A stretch of 64,000 nt of DNA. Source: CAYYYG01 sp964591375. Lineage in GTDB: Bacteria > Patescibacteriota > Microgenomatia > UBA1406 > GWC2-37-13. Below the pieces are notes generated by a model that was not told where the DNA came from, searched no databases, and was given only the letters and a program-made list of their open reading frames with translations. Shown here one piece after another: positions 8,764 to 15,914 of the stretch; position 1 is the stretch's first letter; each line of letters starts with the position of its first letter. The position numbers and the translations under genes were made by a program. The DNA lies in the NCBI GenBank assembly GCA_964591375.1, contig CAZQAU010000004.1:1-64000 (forward strand). The letters run 5' to 3'.

Positions 8764-10257
8764 TTATTCTTTTGTACATTTAAACTTATATCCACAGGTG
8801 TTTTTAGGGCATTTTTTAGCCCAGGTAGATGGGTGGCTGCCAATGATTTCTCCTTTTATTTCAGTTGCACATTTAGGACATTTATAATTCTCATGTCTTA
8901 TTTCAATACCGAGTTTTTTTGCGAGTAATAATTCAGCACCAATGTAGTTGGTGGGTAAACCTGCTGCAATTGGTGTGGGTCCAATAGTCATAGCATTCTC
9001 TCCTGTACTAAAGCCAGAACCAATACCACAGCCAGTTGACAGTGAAGGTGCGTCGCGCTGAGATCGTATAAGAGCGGCTAATTTATTTAGTTCCAGAGTA
9101 TCATCATTAGCAGATATGATTTCTGGTCTAAACGAACGTTTTTGATTTCTAAGTATTTGCATTTCTTTATGGGCTAACTCAGACAACGCCCTACTATTAA
9201 GTGTTAAAACATTTTGTATTCCTGCTGAACCAATTGCTTTTCCCTGCTGTAGATCGGCCACTGTTTGTTCCCATATGTGAAATCGCGCAGCAATAAAGTC
9301 TTGTATGTCCTGATCTTGAAGAATTTCTGTACCGGACGTTTCTCTCATTAAGTAGAAGACATATTGAAGAAAAGGCCGCATTTGGTAATGAATCTGTTTC
9401 ATGTTTTGTTCATCTGTCCATAACTGTTGCTCATATGTCTGGGTTGGTTTAATCTTTTGTTCTTCTGGGGTATTAGCATAAATCCAATCTATTTGACTTT
9501 TTATATCAGAAGCTGAGATAGATTGGGTGGGAATTTTCGCTATGGTATTTAATATTTGTAACTCATCAACCTCATCGGGAAAAAGATCGGTATTGAGAAC
9601 AATTTTTAGTAGTTCCCGCTGATCTTCTGCTCGGAGATAATTTTGTATAACTCTCCCCTGAAGAGTGTGGTCATCTTCGACTGTAAAGACAAATGTGTTA
9701 GTATGAAAACCAAATCCCTGCTCTTCTAGTATTCTTTTTTTTGCCTCATCAGATACATCGGCATGGATAATATCATAAGGGGGAGGTGAAATCCAAATAT
9801 ATGAATCACCAATTCTTGCATCATTTAAAGAAGATTCAAGTTCACAAAAACGCTCATATTCTATTTGGGCACGTTGCTGGTGATAAGCGGTTTTTCTATA
9901 AATTGGCCAAGCATCTTTAAGTTGAGGGTTTTCCGGATTAAATAACTCTCGCACAGGTCCTTCATAGTTGTCGGCGGTTAATGTGACAACACCATTGTCT
10001 TTTTGAATGCGATAGGGATCAAATCTTGCGATACCGACATGTAGTGCCTCATCGATATATGTTTCTGCGTTGCGTATAAATCGTTCTTCCTTTATTTCTT
10101 CAGCTGTACGTTCGCCTACTGGCTTTTCATGCTGATGAATATAACGCAGTTCCAGACTAAGGTCAAAACCGAGCGTTTTAGGTTGTTTTAATTTAGTATA
10201 TTCAGAATCGGTGTCGGTATACCGACGTAAGTCGGCGTGTTCGGCAACAGTGGCCAT
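8764..10257 (-). CDS. Unknown protein under a cobalamin riboswitch, C-terminal zinc ribbon
   Basis: A 497-residue cytoplasmic protein that I cannot assign to a family. There is no signal peptide or membrane segment. It is acidic and helical, with a Gly-rich stretch (STGCGIGSGFSTGENAM, about residues 413-430) and a C-terminal zinc ribbon (CPKC near residue 460, then a CPKNTC pair before the end). The gene is preceded directly by a cobalamin riboswitch aptamer, and a likely ribosome site AGGGA, 6 nt before the ATG, sits in the riboswitch's last hairpin. Genes controlled this way normally take up, make or replace B12. It follows a B12 salvage and B12-dependent nucleotide reductase cluster on the same strand. 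A role in B12 economy is therefore an inference from regulation, not from its sequence. Confidence 0.8.
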   Translation of the reverse strand: MATVAEHADLRRYTDTDSEYTKLKQPKTLGFDLSLELRYIHQHEKPVGERTAEEIKEERFIRNAETYIDEALHVGIARFDPYRIQKDNGVVTLTADNYEGPVRELFNPENPQLKDAWPIYRKTAYHQQRAQIEYERFCELESSLNDARIGDSYIWISPPPYDIIHADVSDEAKKRILEEQGFGFHTNTFVFTVEDDHTLQGRVIQNYLRAEDQRELLKIVLNTDLFPDEVDELQILNTIAKIPTQSISASDIKSQIDWIYANTPEEQKIKPTQTYEQQLWTDEQNMKQIHYQMRPFLQYVFYLMRETSGTEILQDQDIQDFIAARFHIWEQTVADLQQGKAIGSAGIQNVLTLNSRALSELAHKEMQILRNQKRSFRPEIISANDDTLELNKLAALIRSQRDAPSLSTGCGIGSGFSTGENAMTIGPTPIAAGLPTNYIGAELLLAKKLGIEIRHENYKCPKCATEIKGEIIGSHPSTWAKKCPKNTCGYKFKCTKE

Positions 10258-10264
10258 AATAGAT

Positions 10265-10276
10265 CCCTGCTCGGGG
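10265..10276 (-). promoter_or_regulatory. Riboswitch expression-platform hairpin hiding the ribosome site
   Basis: On the minus strand CCC, a 6-nt loop (CGAGCA) and GGG form a short hairpin just after the aptamer's closing stem. Its 3' arm is the AGGGA Shine-Dalgarno (10264-10268). In cobalamin riboswitches this hairpin's loop pairs with loop L5 when ligand binds, so translation would be switched off by B12. The kissing pairs are inferred, not shown. Confidence 0.5.
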
Positions 10277-10282
10277 TGAGAG

Positions 10283-10461
10283 TGGTTTAGTCGGTCTTCG
10301 GACTGGATTGGCCAATGGCTACTAGCTAGTGGCTATCTTACCGCTGCGGCACAGTTCAGGATTTACACCTGATTCCCATAGTTCCTTGCCAAATCACTTA
10401 AGAGCTGATAAGGCAGGTTGATCTTCCCCAGTTTTATGCTGAGTGATCAATTACTAAACCA
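10283..10461 (-). ncRNA. Cobalamin riboswitch aptamer
   Basis: The minus strand carries the B12-box core: GGGAATCAGGTG, AAATCCTGAACTGTGCCGC, GCGGTAAG and AGTCCGAAGACCGACT, in the right order, closely matching the GGGAA / AATCC / CACTGT / AGTCxGAAGACC consensus. The whole is closed by a perfect 9-bp P1 stem (TGGTTTAGT at 10453-10461 with ACTAAACCA at 10283-10291). The variable P6 arm (around 10304-10340) carries a palindromic stretch resembling the repeats beside the two tRNA-Pro genes. It lies between the DUF6580 gene and the 497-residue unknown protein and can act only on the latter. Confidence 0.92.
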
Positions 10462-10485
10462 AATTTTCAATAAAAATCTACGGTC

Positions 10486-10491
10486 ATTATA
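10486..10491 (-). promoter_or_regulatory. -10 box of the riboswitch transcript
   Basis: A perfect TATAAT on the minus strand, 25 nt before the P1 stem of the cobalamin riboswitch. It overlaps the stop codon of the upstream DUF6580 gene. No convincing -35 is visible. Confidence 0.6.
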
Positions 10492-11023
10492 CTGTAGATT
10501 TTAGCTTCGATGGTGGAAAAAATAATGCAATATCTTTAACAATCTGATATCCATAAAAAAATGTATATGTATATGTCAAATCACTGAGGATAGTATTTCT
10601 GAAAAAAGGAATGGCCAAGGTGTAAGCATGAACTAGTCCGGTAAAATTTTTAGAGTACATATCCGTTACTGCCCAGACACCAAAGTTAGTGATAAGAAAG
10701 AATATGATAGAGGTGAGTATTCCGGCGCCCGAGAGTCTGAGAACCGTAGTTTTGTTTTTTAGCATTATACCCAGAAGAATAGTCAGAAGAAAACTAAAGT
10801 ATACAAACGGTATGGTGGCATGAAATTTTAGAAAAAAGTCAGACACTATCATAATCGCAAAAGGAAGTAGAAAACGGGACTTTTTATCTAAATGTGTACC
10901 GGAAAATAACGCTAAAGCTCCGATTGGGGCGAAGTTCGGGGGATGCGGTATCAAGCGTAACGATATGGGAATAATAATAAGCGTGAAAAAGAAAATAAGT
11001 TTATTAAATTTTTTTTTGTTCAT
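10487..11023 (-). CDS. DUF6580-type integral membrane protein, possible B12 uptake component
   Basis: A 178-residue protein with about five or six membrane segments. The segment LRLIPHPPNFAPIGALALFSG and the later MIVSDFFLKFH are hallmarks of the DUF6580 family, which has the size and topology of ECF-transporter substrate-binding (S) components. Its position between a DUF4430 gene and a cobalamin riboswitch, in a row with the cobalamin adenosyltransferase, suggests that it imports cobalamin or a precursor. No ECF ATPase or T subunit is present in the window. The function is inferred from context. Confidence 0.75.
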   Translation of the reverse strand: MNKKKFNKLIFFFTLIIIPISLRLIPHPPNFAPIGALALFSGTHLDKKSRFLLPFAIMIVSDFFLKFHATIPFVYFSFLLTILLGIMLKNKTTVLRLSGAGILTSIIFFLITNFGVWAVTDMYSKNFTGLVHAYTLAIPFFRNTILSDLTYTYTFFYGYQIVKDIALFFPPSKLKSTV

Positions 11024-11087
11024 ATTTTATATCAGTCGAGGGTCACTCAAGCGATGCAAAAAAAAATGCATTGGCTCTCATTAATTA

Positions 11088-11519
11088 TTAATAATTTTCG
11101 ATTCTCCATTCTATGGAGTCGCCATCTTTGATACTGTAACTTCCGGCGCCAATTTCGGCTTGCTTACCATTTACATAGAAAGCCCAGAATTCTTTTTTGG
11201 AGTCATCTGCTTTTCTGTCATCAATGGCAATGATAAATGCTTCTTTTCCTTCGCCTTGTGTTTTTACTTGGGCTATCGACTGTAGCGCTTGCAATGCGGT
11301 CCATTGTTGGAGAATGTCTTTTCGTGATTCTTTTTTTTGTTTTGCGGAATATATAATTTTTTGGCTCACGGTAATCTTTGTTTGGGTTTCTACCGTGCTT
11401 GGTTGTGTTTGAGAAATTAAAGGCTTAAAGGTAAACCAGACGCCAATAATGGATAGCGCAAATAATATAAGACCGATTTTTTTTTGAAATACGTTTTTAG
11501 GTGACAATTTCTTTTTCAT
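11088..11519 (-). CDS. Membrane-anchored DUF4430 (transcobalamin-like C-terminal) protein
   Basis: A 143-residue protein with a membrane anchor at residues 15-32, a spacer, and an outer domain at about 65-143 ending in FWAFYVNGKQAEIGAGSYS and DGDSIEWRIENY. This end is typical of the DUF4430/transcobalamin-like C-terminal domain, known from B12-binding surface proteins and B12 regulons. It probably captures corrinoids outside the cell for the neighbouring membrane protein. The start overlaps the adenosyltransferase gene by 23 bp, so the two are translated from one transcript. Confidence 0.8.
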   Translation of the reverse strand: MKKKLSPKNVFQKKIGLILFALSIIGVWFTFKPLISQTQPSTVETQTKITVSQKIIYSAKQKKESRKDILQQWTALQALQSIAQVKTQGEGKEAFIIAIDDRKADDSKKEFWAFYVNGKQAEIGAGSYSIKDGDSIEWRIENY

Positions 11520-12021
11520 TGTTGTACCAGCGTGCGAATGTAAAAAATAAATCGGATAACCGATTTAAATATTGAATAATAATATGTGCCGACTGACTAT
11601 TCCACTCTTTTGTACGAACCAGTTCAACTACTTTACGTTCGGCGTTGCGACAAATGGTGCGTACGATATGAAACCAGGCTGCTTCTTCAGTTCCACCCGG
11701 GAGAATGAATCGATTCAGTGAGGGAAGTTTTTCGTCCATTTCATCAATTTTTTTCTCAAAAATACTGATCTGTGGTGAAAGCAAAGTAAGTGAGGTGTCT
11801 GCTCCGGCAAGTACTCCCATGATCTGATATAAATCACGTTGAATATGAGTGAGTATATCTTTGGTGGACTGATCTTTGATTTTAAGAATAGTCATTCCTA
11901 AAAAGCTCGTTAGTTCATCGATGGTGCCATAGGTGTCGATTTGGAGATCGGATTTGGGAAGGCGTTTACCGCCAAAAATCCCTGTTTCTCCCCGATCACC
12001 GGTTTTGGTATATATAGGCAT
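11497..12021 (-). CDS. Cob(I)alamin adenosyltransferase, PduO type
   Basis: A 174-residue enzyme that transfers the adenosyl group of ATP to cob(I)alamin, making adenosylcobalamin. The N-terminal ATP-binding motif MPIYTKTGDRGETGIFGG, the following YGTIDELTSFLG, and the C-terminal ICRNAERKVV and YLNRLSDLFF motifs are those of the PduO/MMAB family at full length. Its product is the cofactor of the ribonucleotide reductase encoded just upstream. It follows a strong terminator, so it has its own promoter (possible TATCGT ending 10 nt before the ATG). Confidence 0.94.
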   Translation of the reverse strand: MPIYTKTGDRGETGIFGGKRLPKSDLQIDTYGTIDELTSFLGMTILKIKDQSTKDILTHIQRDLYQIMGVLAGADTSLTLLSPQISIFEKKIDEMDEKLPSLNRFILPGGTEEAAWFHIVRTICRNAERKVVELVRTKEWNSQSAHIIIQYLNRLSDLFFTFARWYNNEKEIVT

Positions 12022-12037
12022 AGGTGTCGATACGATA

Positions 12038-12073
12038 CAAAAGCTGTGACGAGTATCCTCGTCACAGCTTTTG
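12038..12073 (-). terminator. Terminator after nrdJ, bidirectional form
   Basis: A perfect 16-bp stem (CAAAAGCTGTGACGAG and its complement) with a 4-nt loop, A-rich on one side and ending in T residues on the other. It lies 17 nt after the nrdJ stop codon and separates the nrdR-nrdJ unit from the adenosyltransferase unit. Confidence 0.88.
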
Positions 12074-12089
12074 AGTTAATAACGGTATT

Positions 12090-14513
12090 TTAGCATGCTG
12101 AGTAACCACAGCTATAGCATTTGGAACAACCTTCTTCACTGGCGAGTGTGGAGTTACCACAGTCCGGACAGATATCAAAGTGTGTTGCCGGTTTGCTTAT
12201 CTGTGCCTGCATAAGCGATGGTTGAGTAACCTGGCTTACAAGGGCTCCTTTTGCGGAGCCATTGCCTTGAGCGGAAGCCAGCTGCAAGGTTTGAGCTTCG
12301 CCATTTCCCTGTCCGTTGGTTGCGTGTTTGCCAGGATTTCTATGCTTGAGAAAGTGCATAGTCATTACCTTAGCAATCGCATCAGGCAAACTCAGGATAC
12401 GATCTTTGCCAAATCCCATCGGTCGGGTACCACCAATTCCTTGTAACTGTCCGATAATCTCTTTTACTCGTTCTTCTGGTGATAGATGGGCCGTAAAGCG
12501 GAGAGCCACCGAAATGACACGTCCCATACCTTCGGCCATGGCATTCACATCGGTGCCGGCTTTACCGACAGTAATAAAGACTTCCGATGGTTCGGCATCT
12601 TCATTGGTATTGATAGTTATAAAAGCGGTTCCCACCGGGGTTCCGATTTTATAGGTTGAGCCATGAACAACCATAGGGCGTGGTTTAACACTATATTTAG
12701 GTGTCTGAACTACTTCCGGTTTTTTCTCTTCTTTCTTTTCTTCGATTTTGGAAAGTACACCAGCTCGTGAACCGTCTCTCATATACGCTACACCTTTCAG
12801 ACCCAGTTTATAAGCGAGACTATATAATCTTTTTACATCTTCGACTGTATGGGTGCTTGGAGCATTGACGGTTTTGGAAATCGAAGCATCTACATATTTT
12901 TGAATGGCTCCTTGAACTTTGACATGATCTTCCGGAGTTAAGTCATTGGCACTTACAAACCAGTCAGGTTTTTTGACTTTCCCCTCTTTGATTTCCTGTT
13001 CATGCTTTTTATACCACTGTTCATATAAGTGGTGTCGAATAATGTGCTCGCCAATACGATCACGACGAATGAATTCATATTCATAGACTGGTTCAATACC
13101 AGATGTTGTCCCTGACATAAGTGATGTGGAACCCGTGGGGGCCTGCATCAAGAGTAAAGAGTTACGAATACCACGTTTCTTAATGTCTTCACGGATATCA
13201 TCGGGTAATTGTTGGATGAAAAGCCCTTGAGAATATTTTTCTGCATCGAATTTACCAAAGGATCCTTTTTCAGCGGCGATTTCCACTGACGCGGCATACG
13301 CTTCATCACGGATAATTTTGTATACTTTCTCAATGAACTCCAATGATTCTTCAGATCCATAGCGAAGGTGTAGTTTGATTAAGGTATCTCCGATTCCCAT
13401 TGTTCCCAAACCAATTCTTCGTTCTCCCTCAAGCTGTGTTTTGCGAATGCCATCAAAAATATACGGATCCATGTCGATAACGTTATCCTGCAAACGGACA
13501 GCAGCCCGGACAATCTTTTTTAACTCTTTGAAGTCAAAGATACCCTTTTTGTCGATATCATTACCTTTAACCAAAGCAGAAAGATTAATTGATCCAAGGT
13601 TACACACGCCCCAAGCTGGTAATGGTTCTTCACCACAAGGATTAGTAGCAGGAATTTTATTCCAATACCAGTTGTTATACATCTTATTGCAGCGCTCCAT
13701 AAACACCACACCCGGTTCGGCTGATTTCCAGGCTGCTTCTGCAACCAAATCCCAAATTTTACGAGCCTTCACTATCTTATGGACATTGATTTTCTTGCCC
13801 ATTTTTTTCCAGGCTTCAATATCTCCATCCCATTTTTCATCATATTCAGGATCTTTAGTGTCGGGAAACATTAAAGGCCAATCAGCATCTTTTTCTACAG
13901 CTTCCATGAACGTGTCGGAAACACAGACTGAAAGATTAGCACCTAAAATCCGAGAAAGGTCCTGTTTTACGGTAATGAATTCTTCCAAATCAGGATGCCA
14001 GTCCCAGATCATAAGCATAAGTGCACCTCGGCGTGTGCCACCTTGTTGAATAATGTCACGAGTTGCCACCGAAAATAATTCAGCCCAGTTCATTGGTCCT
14101 GAGGAATAACCGTTAACTTTTTCCACACGCATTCCTCGTGGTCGAAGAGATGATAAATTAAATCCGACTCCTCCACCGTGTGCCATAATCTCAACCATTT
14201 GTTTCAAAGTTTCCAAAATACCACCGCGGGAATCTTTTGGAGACGGAATGACAAAGCAGTTGTAGTACGTCACGCTATATCCTGTGCCCGCGCCAGCTAA
14301 AATTCGACCACCGGGAACATATTTAAAATCTTTCATGGCATAATAAAATTCTTTCTCCCATTTTTTGCGTGAGTCTTTAGGTTCCTGAGCCGCGACTGCT
14401 TTAGCAACCCGTTTCCACATTTCGTCCGGGGTTTTTTCCATGGGCTCACCCTTCTTATTTTTTAAAGAATACCGATCAAGAAACACCTTTTCTGAGATCC
14501 CAGTAAGTTTCAT
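12090..14513 (-). CDS. nrdJ: Adenosylcobalamin-dependent ribonucleoside-diphosphate reductase (class II)
   Basis: An 807-residue class II ribonucleotide reductase, which makes deoxynucleotides without oxygen using B12. Visible parts: the substrate-site Cys in YYNCFVIP (about residue 86), the long catalytic barrel with GGGVGFNLSSLRPRG, the active-site stretch NPCGEEPL followed by GVCNLGSINLS (about 287-312), a later TGSTSLMSGTTSGIEPVY, a TSCPD-type domain (about 625-690) and a C-terminal Cys cluster (CPDCGNS ... CSKCYSCGYSAC) that carries reducing equivalents. No intein is present. It is 15 bp after nrdR and ends at a strong terminator. Confidence 0.96.
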   Translation of the reverse strand: MKLTGISEKVFLDRYSLKNKKGEPMEKTPDEMWKRVAKAVAAQEPKDSRKKWEKEFYYAMKDFKYVPGGRILAGAGTGYSVTYYNCFVIPSPKDSRGGILETLKQMVEIMAHGGGVGFNLSSLRPRGMRVEKVNGYSSGPMNWAELFSVATRDIIQQGGTRRGALMLMIWDWHPDLEEFITVKQDLSRILGANLSVCVSDTFMEAVEKDADWPLMFPDTKDPEYDEKWDGDIEAWKKMGKKINVHKIVKARKIWDLVAEAAWKSAEPGVVFMERCNKMYNNWYWNKIPATNPCGEEPLPAWGVCNLGSINLSALVKGNDIDKKGIFDFKELKKIVRAAVRLQDNVIDMDPYIFDGIRKTQLEGERRIGLGTMGIGDTLIKLHLRYGSEESLEFIEKVYKIIRDEAYAASVEIAAEKGSFGKFDAEKYSQGLFIQQLPDDIREDIKKRGIRNSLLLMQAPTGSTSLMSGTTSGIEPVYEYEFIRRDRIGEHIIRHHLYEQWYKKHEQEIKEGKVKKPDWFVSANDLTPEDHVKVQGAIQKYVDASISKTVNAPSTHTVEDVKRLYSLAYKLGLKGVAYMRDGSRAGVLSKIEEKKEEKKPEVVQTPKYSVKPRPMVVHGSTYKIGTPVGTAFITINTNEDAEPSEVFITVGKAGTDVNAMAEGMGRVISVALRFTAHLSPEERVKEIIGQLQGIGGTRPMGFGKDRILSLPDAIAKVMTMHFLKHRNPGKHATNGQGNGEAQTLQLASAQGNGSAKGALVSQVTQPSLMQAQISKPATHFDICPDCGNSTLASEEGCSKCYSCGYSAC

Positions 14514-14528
14514 AAATACAAAGAAAAT

Positions 14529-14975
14529 TTATAATAATTTTTTTACCTCGCGTTCAAATTCTTCCACATCAACGAAACGGCGAAAGACTGACGCAAAGCG
14601 AATATAGGCAACTTTATCGATGCTTTTTAAACGTTCTGCGATCATATTGCCAATAATCTGACTCTCTACTTCCGACGACTCAAGTTGAGTTATATGTGTT
14701 TCAATATCATTAACAATGTGTTCAACTTGCTCGGCGGTCACCACTGTTTTTTCCGCAGACTTGAGCATGCCACCTCGTAATTTTTCCCGATTATATCGTT
14801 CGCGCTTGCCATCCCTTTTAATAACAAGCACAGGTAACTCCTCTATTCTTTCGTAAGTGGTAAATCGTTTTTTGCAAACAGGACAAACCCGGCGTCTTCT
14901 GATAGTACGTCCATCTTCTGATGGACGTGTTTCGATGACTTCGGTATCTGTATGTTTGCAAAATAAACAATGCAT
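14529..14975 (-). CDS. nrdR: Transcriptional repressor NrdR
   Basis: A 148-residue regulator of ribonucleotide reductase genes. The N-terminal zinc ribbon (MHCLFCKHTDTEVIETRPSE then RRRRVCPVCKKRFTTYER) binds DNA and the ATP-cone (about residues 48-138) senses ATP versus dATP. Length and motifs are those of the family. It is cotranscribed with nrdJ, so it very likely controls its own operon. A palindrome at 15048-15068 is a possible operator, though it is not a textbook NrdR box. Confidence 0.96.
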   Translation of the reverse strand: MHCLFCKHTDTEVIETRPSEDGRTIRRRRVCPVCKKRFTTYERIEELPVLVIKRDGKRERYNREKLRGGMLKSAEKTVVTAEQVEHIVNDIETHITQLESSEVESQIIGNMIAERLKSIDKVAYIRFASVFRRFVDVEEFEREVKKLL

Positions 14976-15047
14976 ATGCTTAGTAATGTTTTATATGTTG
15001 TGTCACTATTTAGACTAAAGCACTATTGGTATGATTGCAAGTGATCA

Positions 15048-15068
15048 AACTATATCACTGATATAGTT
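15048..15068. promoter_or_regulatory. 21-bp perfect palindrome upstream of nrdR, possible operator
   Basis: AACTATATCA, one central C, then TGATATAGTT: a perfect inverted repeat lying 73 bp upstream of the nrdR start. The ACTATAT/ATATAGT arms recall halves of NrdR boxes, but the spacing differs. No T-run follows, so a terminator is unlikely. The rest of the 268-bp gap (14976-15243) shows only promoter-like AT-rich sequence. Confidence 0.4.
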
Positions 15069-15243
15069 CGAACTGGAATGAATTTTGTGCGATTTTTTAT
15101 GAAAAAAAATTTGAACAACAAAAAATGGAACATTTTTATTTCAAATATATTTTTAAAGTTTTATAGCAAAGATGAATGGCATTTTGGTAACAATCAAGTA
15201 ATAGAAACCGATTTGAAAAGAAGATATGGTATGATATATTCGT

Positions 15244-15873
15244 ATGACAACATATATTTTAGATACCAACTTGTTTTTTAACATGGAAGCAGGTTTGGGT
15301 TTAGGAAGCAAAACAGAAGAAGTAGTCAGAACTGTAACGGAAGGAATTAAGCAACATTCCGAAGATAAAAAAAATCAATTTTTTGTGCCACCCAAGATAG
15401 TAGAAGAATTTCTGAGTTTTTTTGAAGATAAACAACAACAGTTTATTCAGGATTTTTTAAAGACTGTTACCGTAAAGTCACCGCACATACATGATATACA
15501 GTTACCTGCTACTGTTTTCTATCAGCTGGTTGATGATATAAGAACACGCAGTTATCGTGGTTTGACAATCGGTGATGAGTCAATCCAACAGGCAGGTAAA
15601 AAAATGGCCGGAAAAGAATATGCGCAAAAAAAAGATTTTGAAATTGCTATTGGTTCGGTAGTAAAAAATTTTCGAGATCGATACCGTCAAGCGACTCGTT
15701 TTGGATTCCTGGATAGTGTAGCAGATTTAGATTTAATCATGCTGGCCAAAGAACAAGATGGTGTTTTGGTTACTGCAGATGAAGGGGTAATTCGCTGGGG
15801 TAGAGTTTTTGGTGTGCGAGAAATTTCTTTATCTGTGTTTGGTGAAATTATCAAAACTCCTGCTATCAAATAA
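15244..15873 (+). CDS. PIN-like protein, UPF0278 / RNA ligase partner family
   Basis: A 209-residue PIN-fold protein. The N-terminal TYILDTNLFFN gives the first catalytic Asp; later acidic positions lie in the VADLDLIMLA segment and at VTADEGVIRWG. Overall it matches the UPF0278 family, known in archaea and some bacteria as the genetic partner of an RNA ligase. No RNA ligase gene lies nearby, so that link is family knowledge only. TATGAT preceded by TGG ends 8 nt before the ATG (leaderless pattern). It is likely an RNA-acting nuclease. Confidence 0.75.
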   Translation: MTTYILDTNLFFNMEAGLGLGSKTEEVVRTVTEGIKQHSEDKKNQFFVPPKIVEEFLSFFEDKQQQFIQDFLKTVTVKSPHIHDIQLPATVFYQLVDDIRTRSYRGLTIGDESIQQAGKKMAGKEYAQKKDFEIAIGSVVKNFRDRYRQATRFGFLDSVADLDLIMLAKEQDGVLVTADEGVIRWGRVFGVREISLSVFGEIIKTPAIK

Positions 15874-15914
15874 TTTAGTCGGAAATTATTTATACGAACA
15901 CTTCATCAAAGAGT

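Noticed and set aside
10487..10520. Riboswitch control of the DUF6580/DUF4430/adenosyltransferase genes
   Set aside because: All three lie upstream of the riboswitch on the same strand, so it cannot act on them in cis; only the 497-residue gene is downstream.
13375..14049. 224-residue frame antisense to nrdJ
   Set aside because: A shadow of the strongly conserved nrdJ coding strand, with no start signal of its own.
15078..15281. 67-residue frame before the PIN-like gene
   Set aside because: AT-rich, no promoter or ribosome site, and it runs over the promoter and start of the UPF0278 gene.
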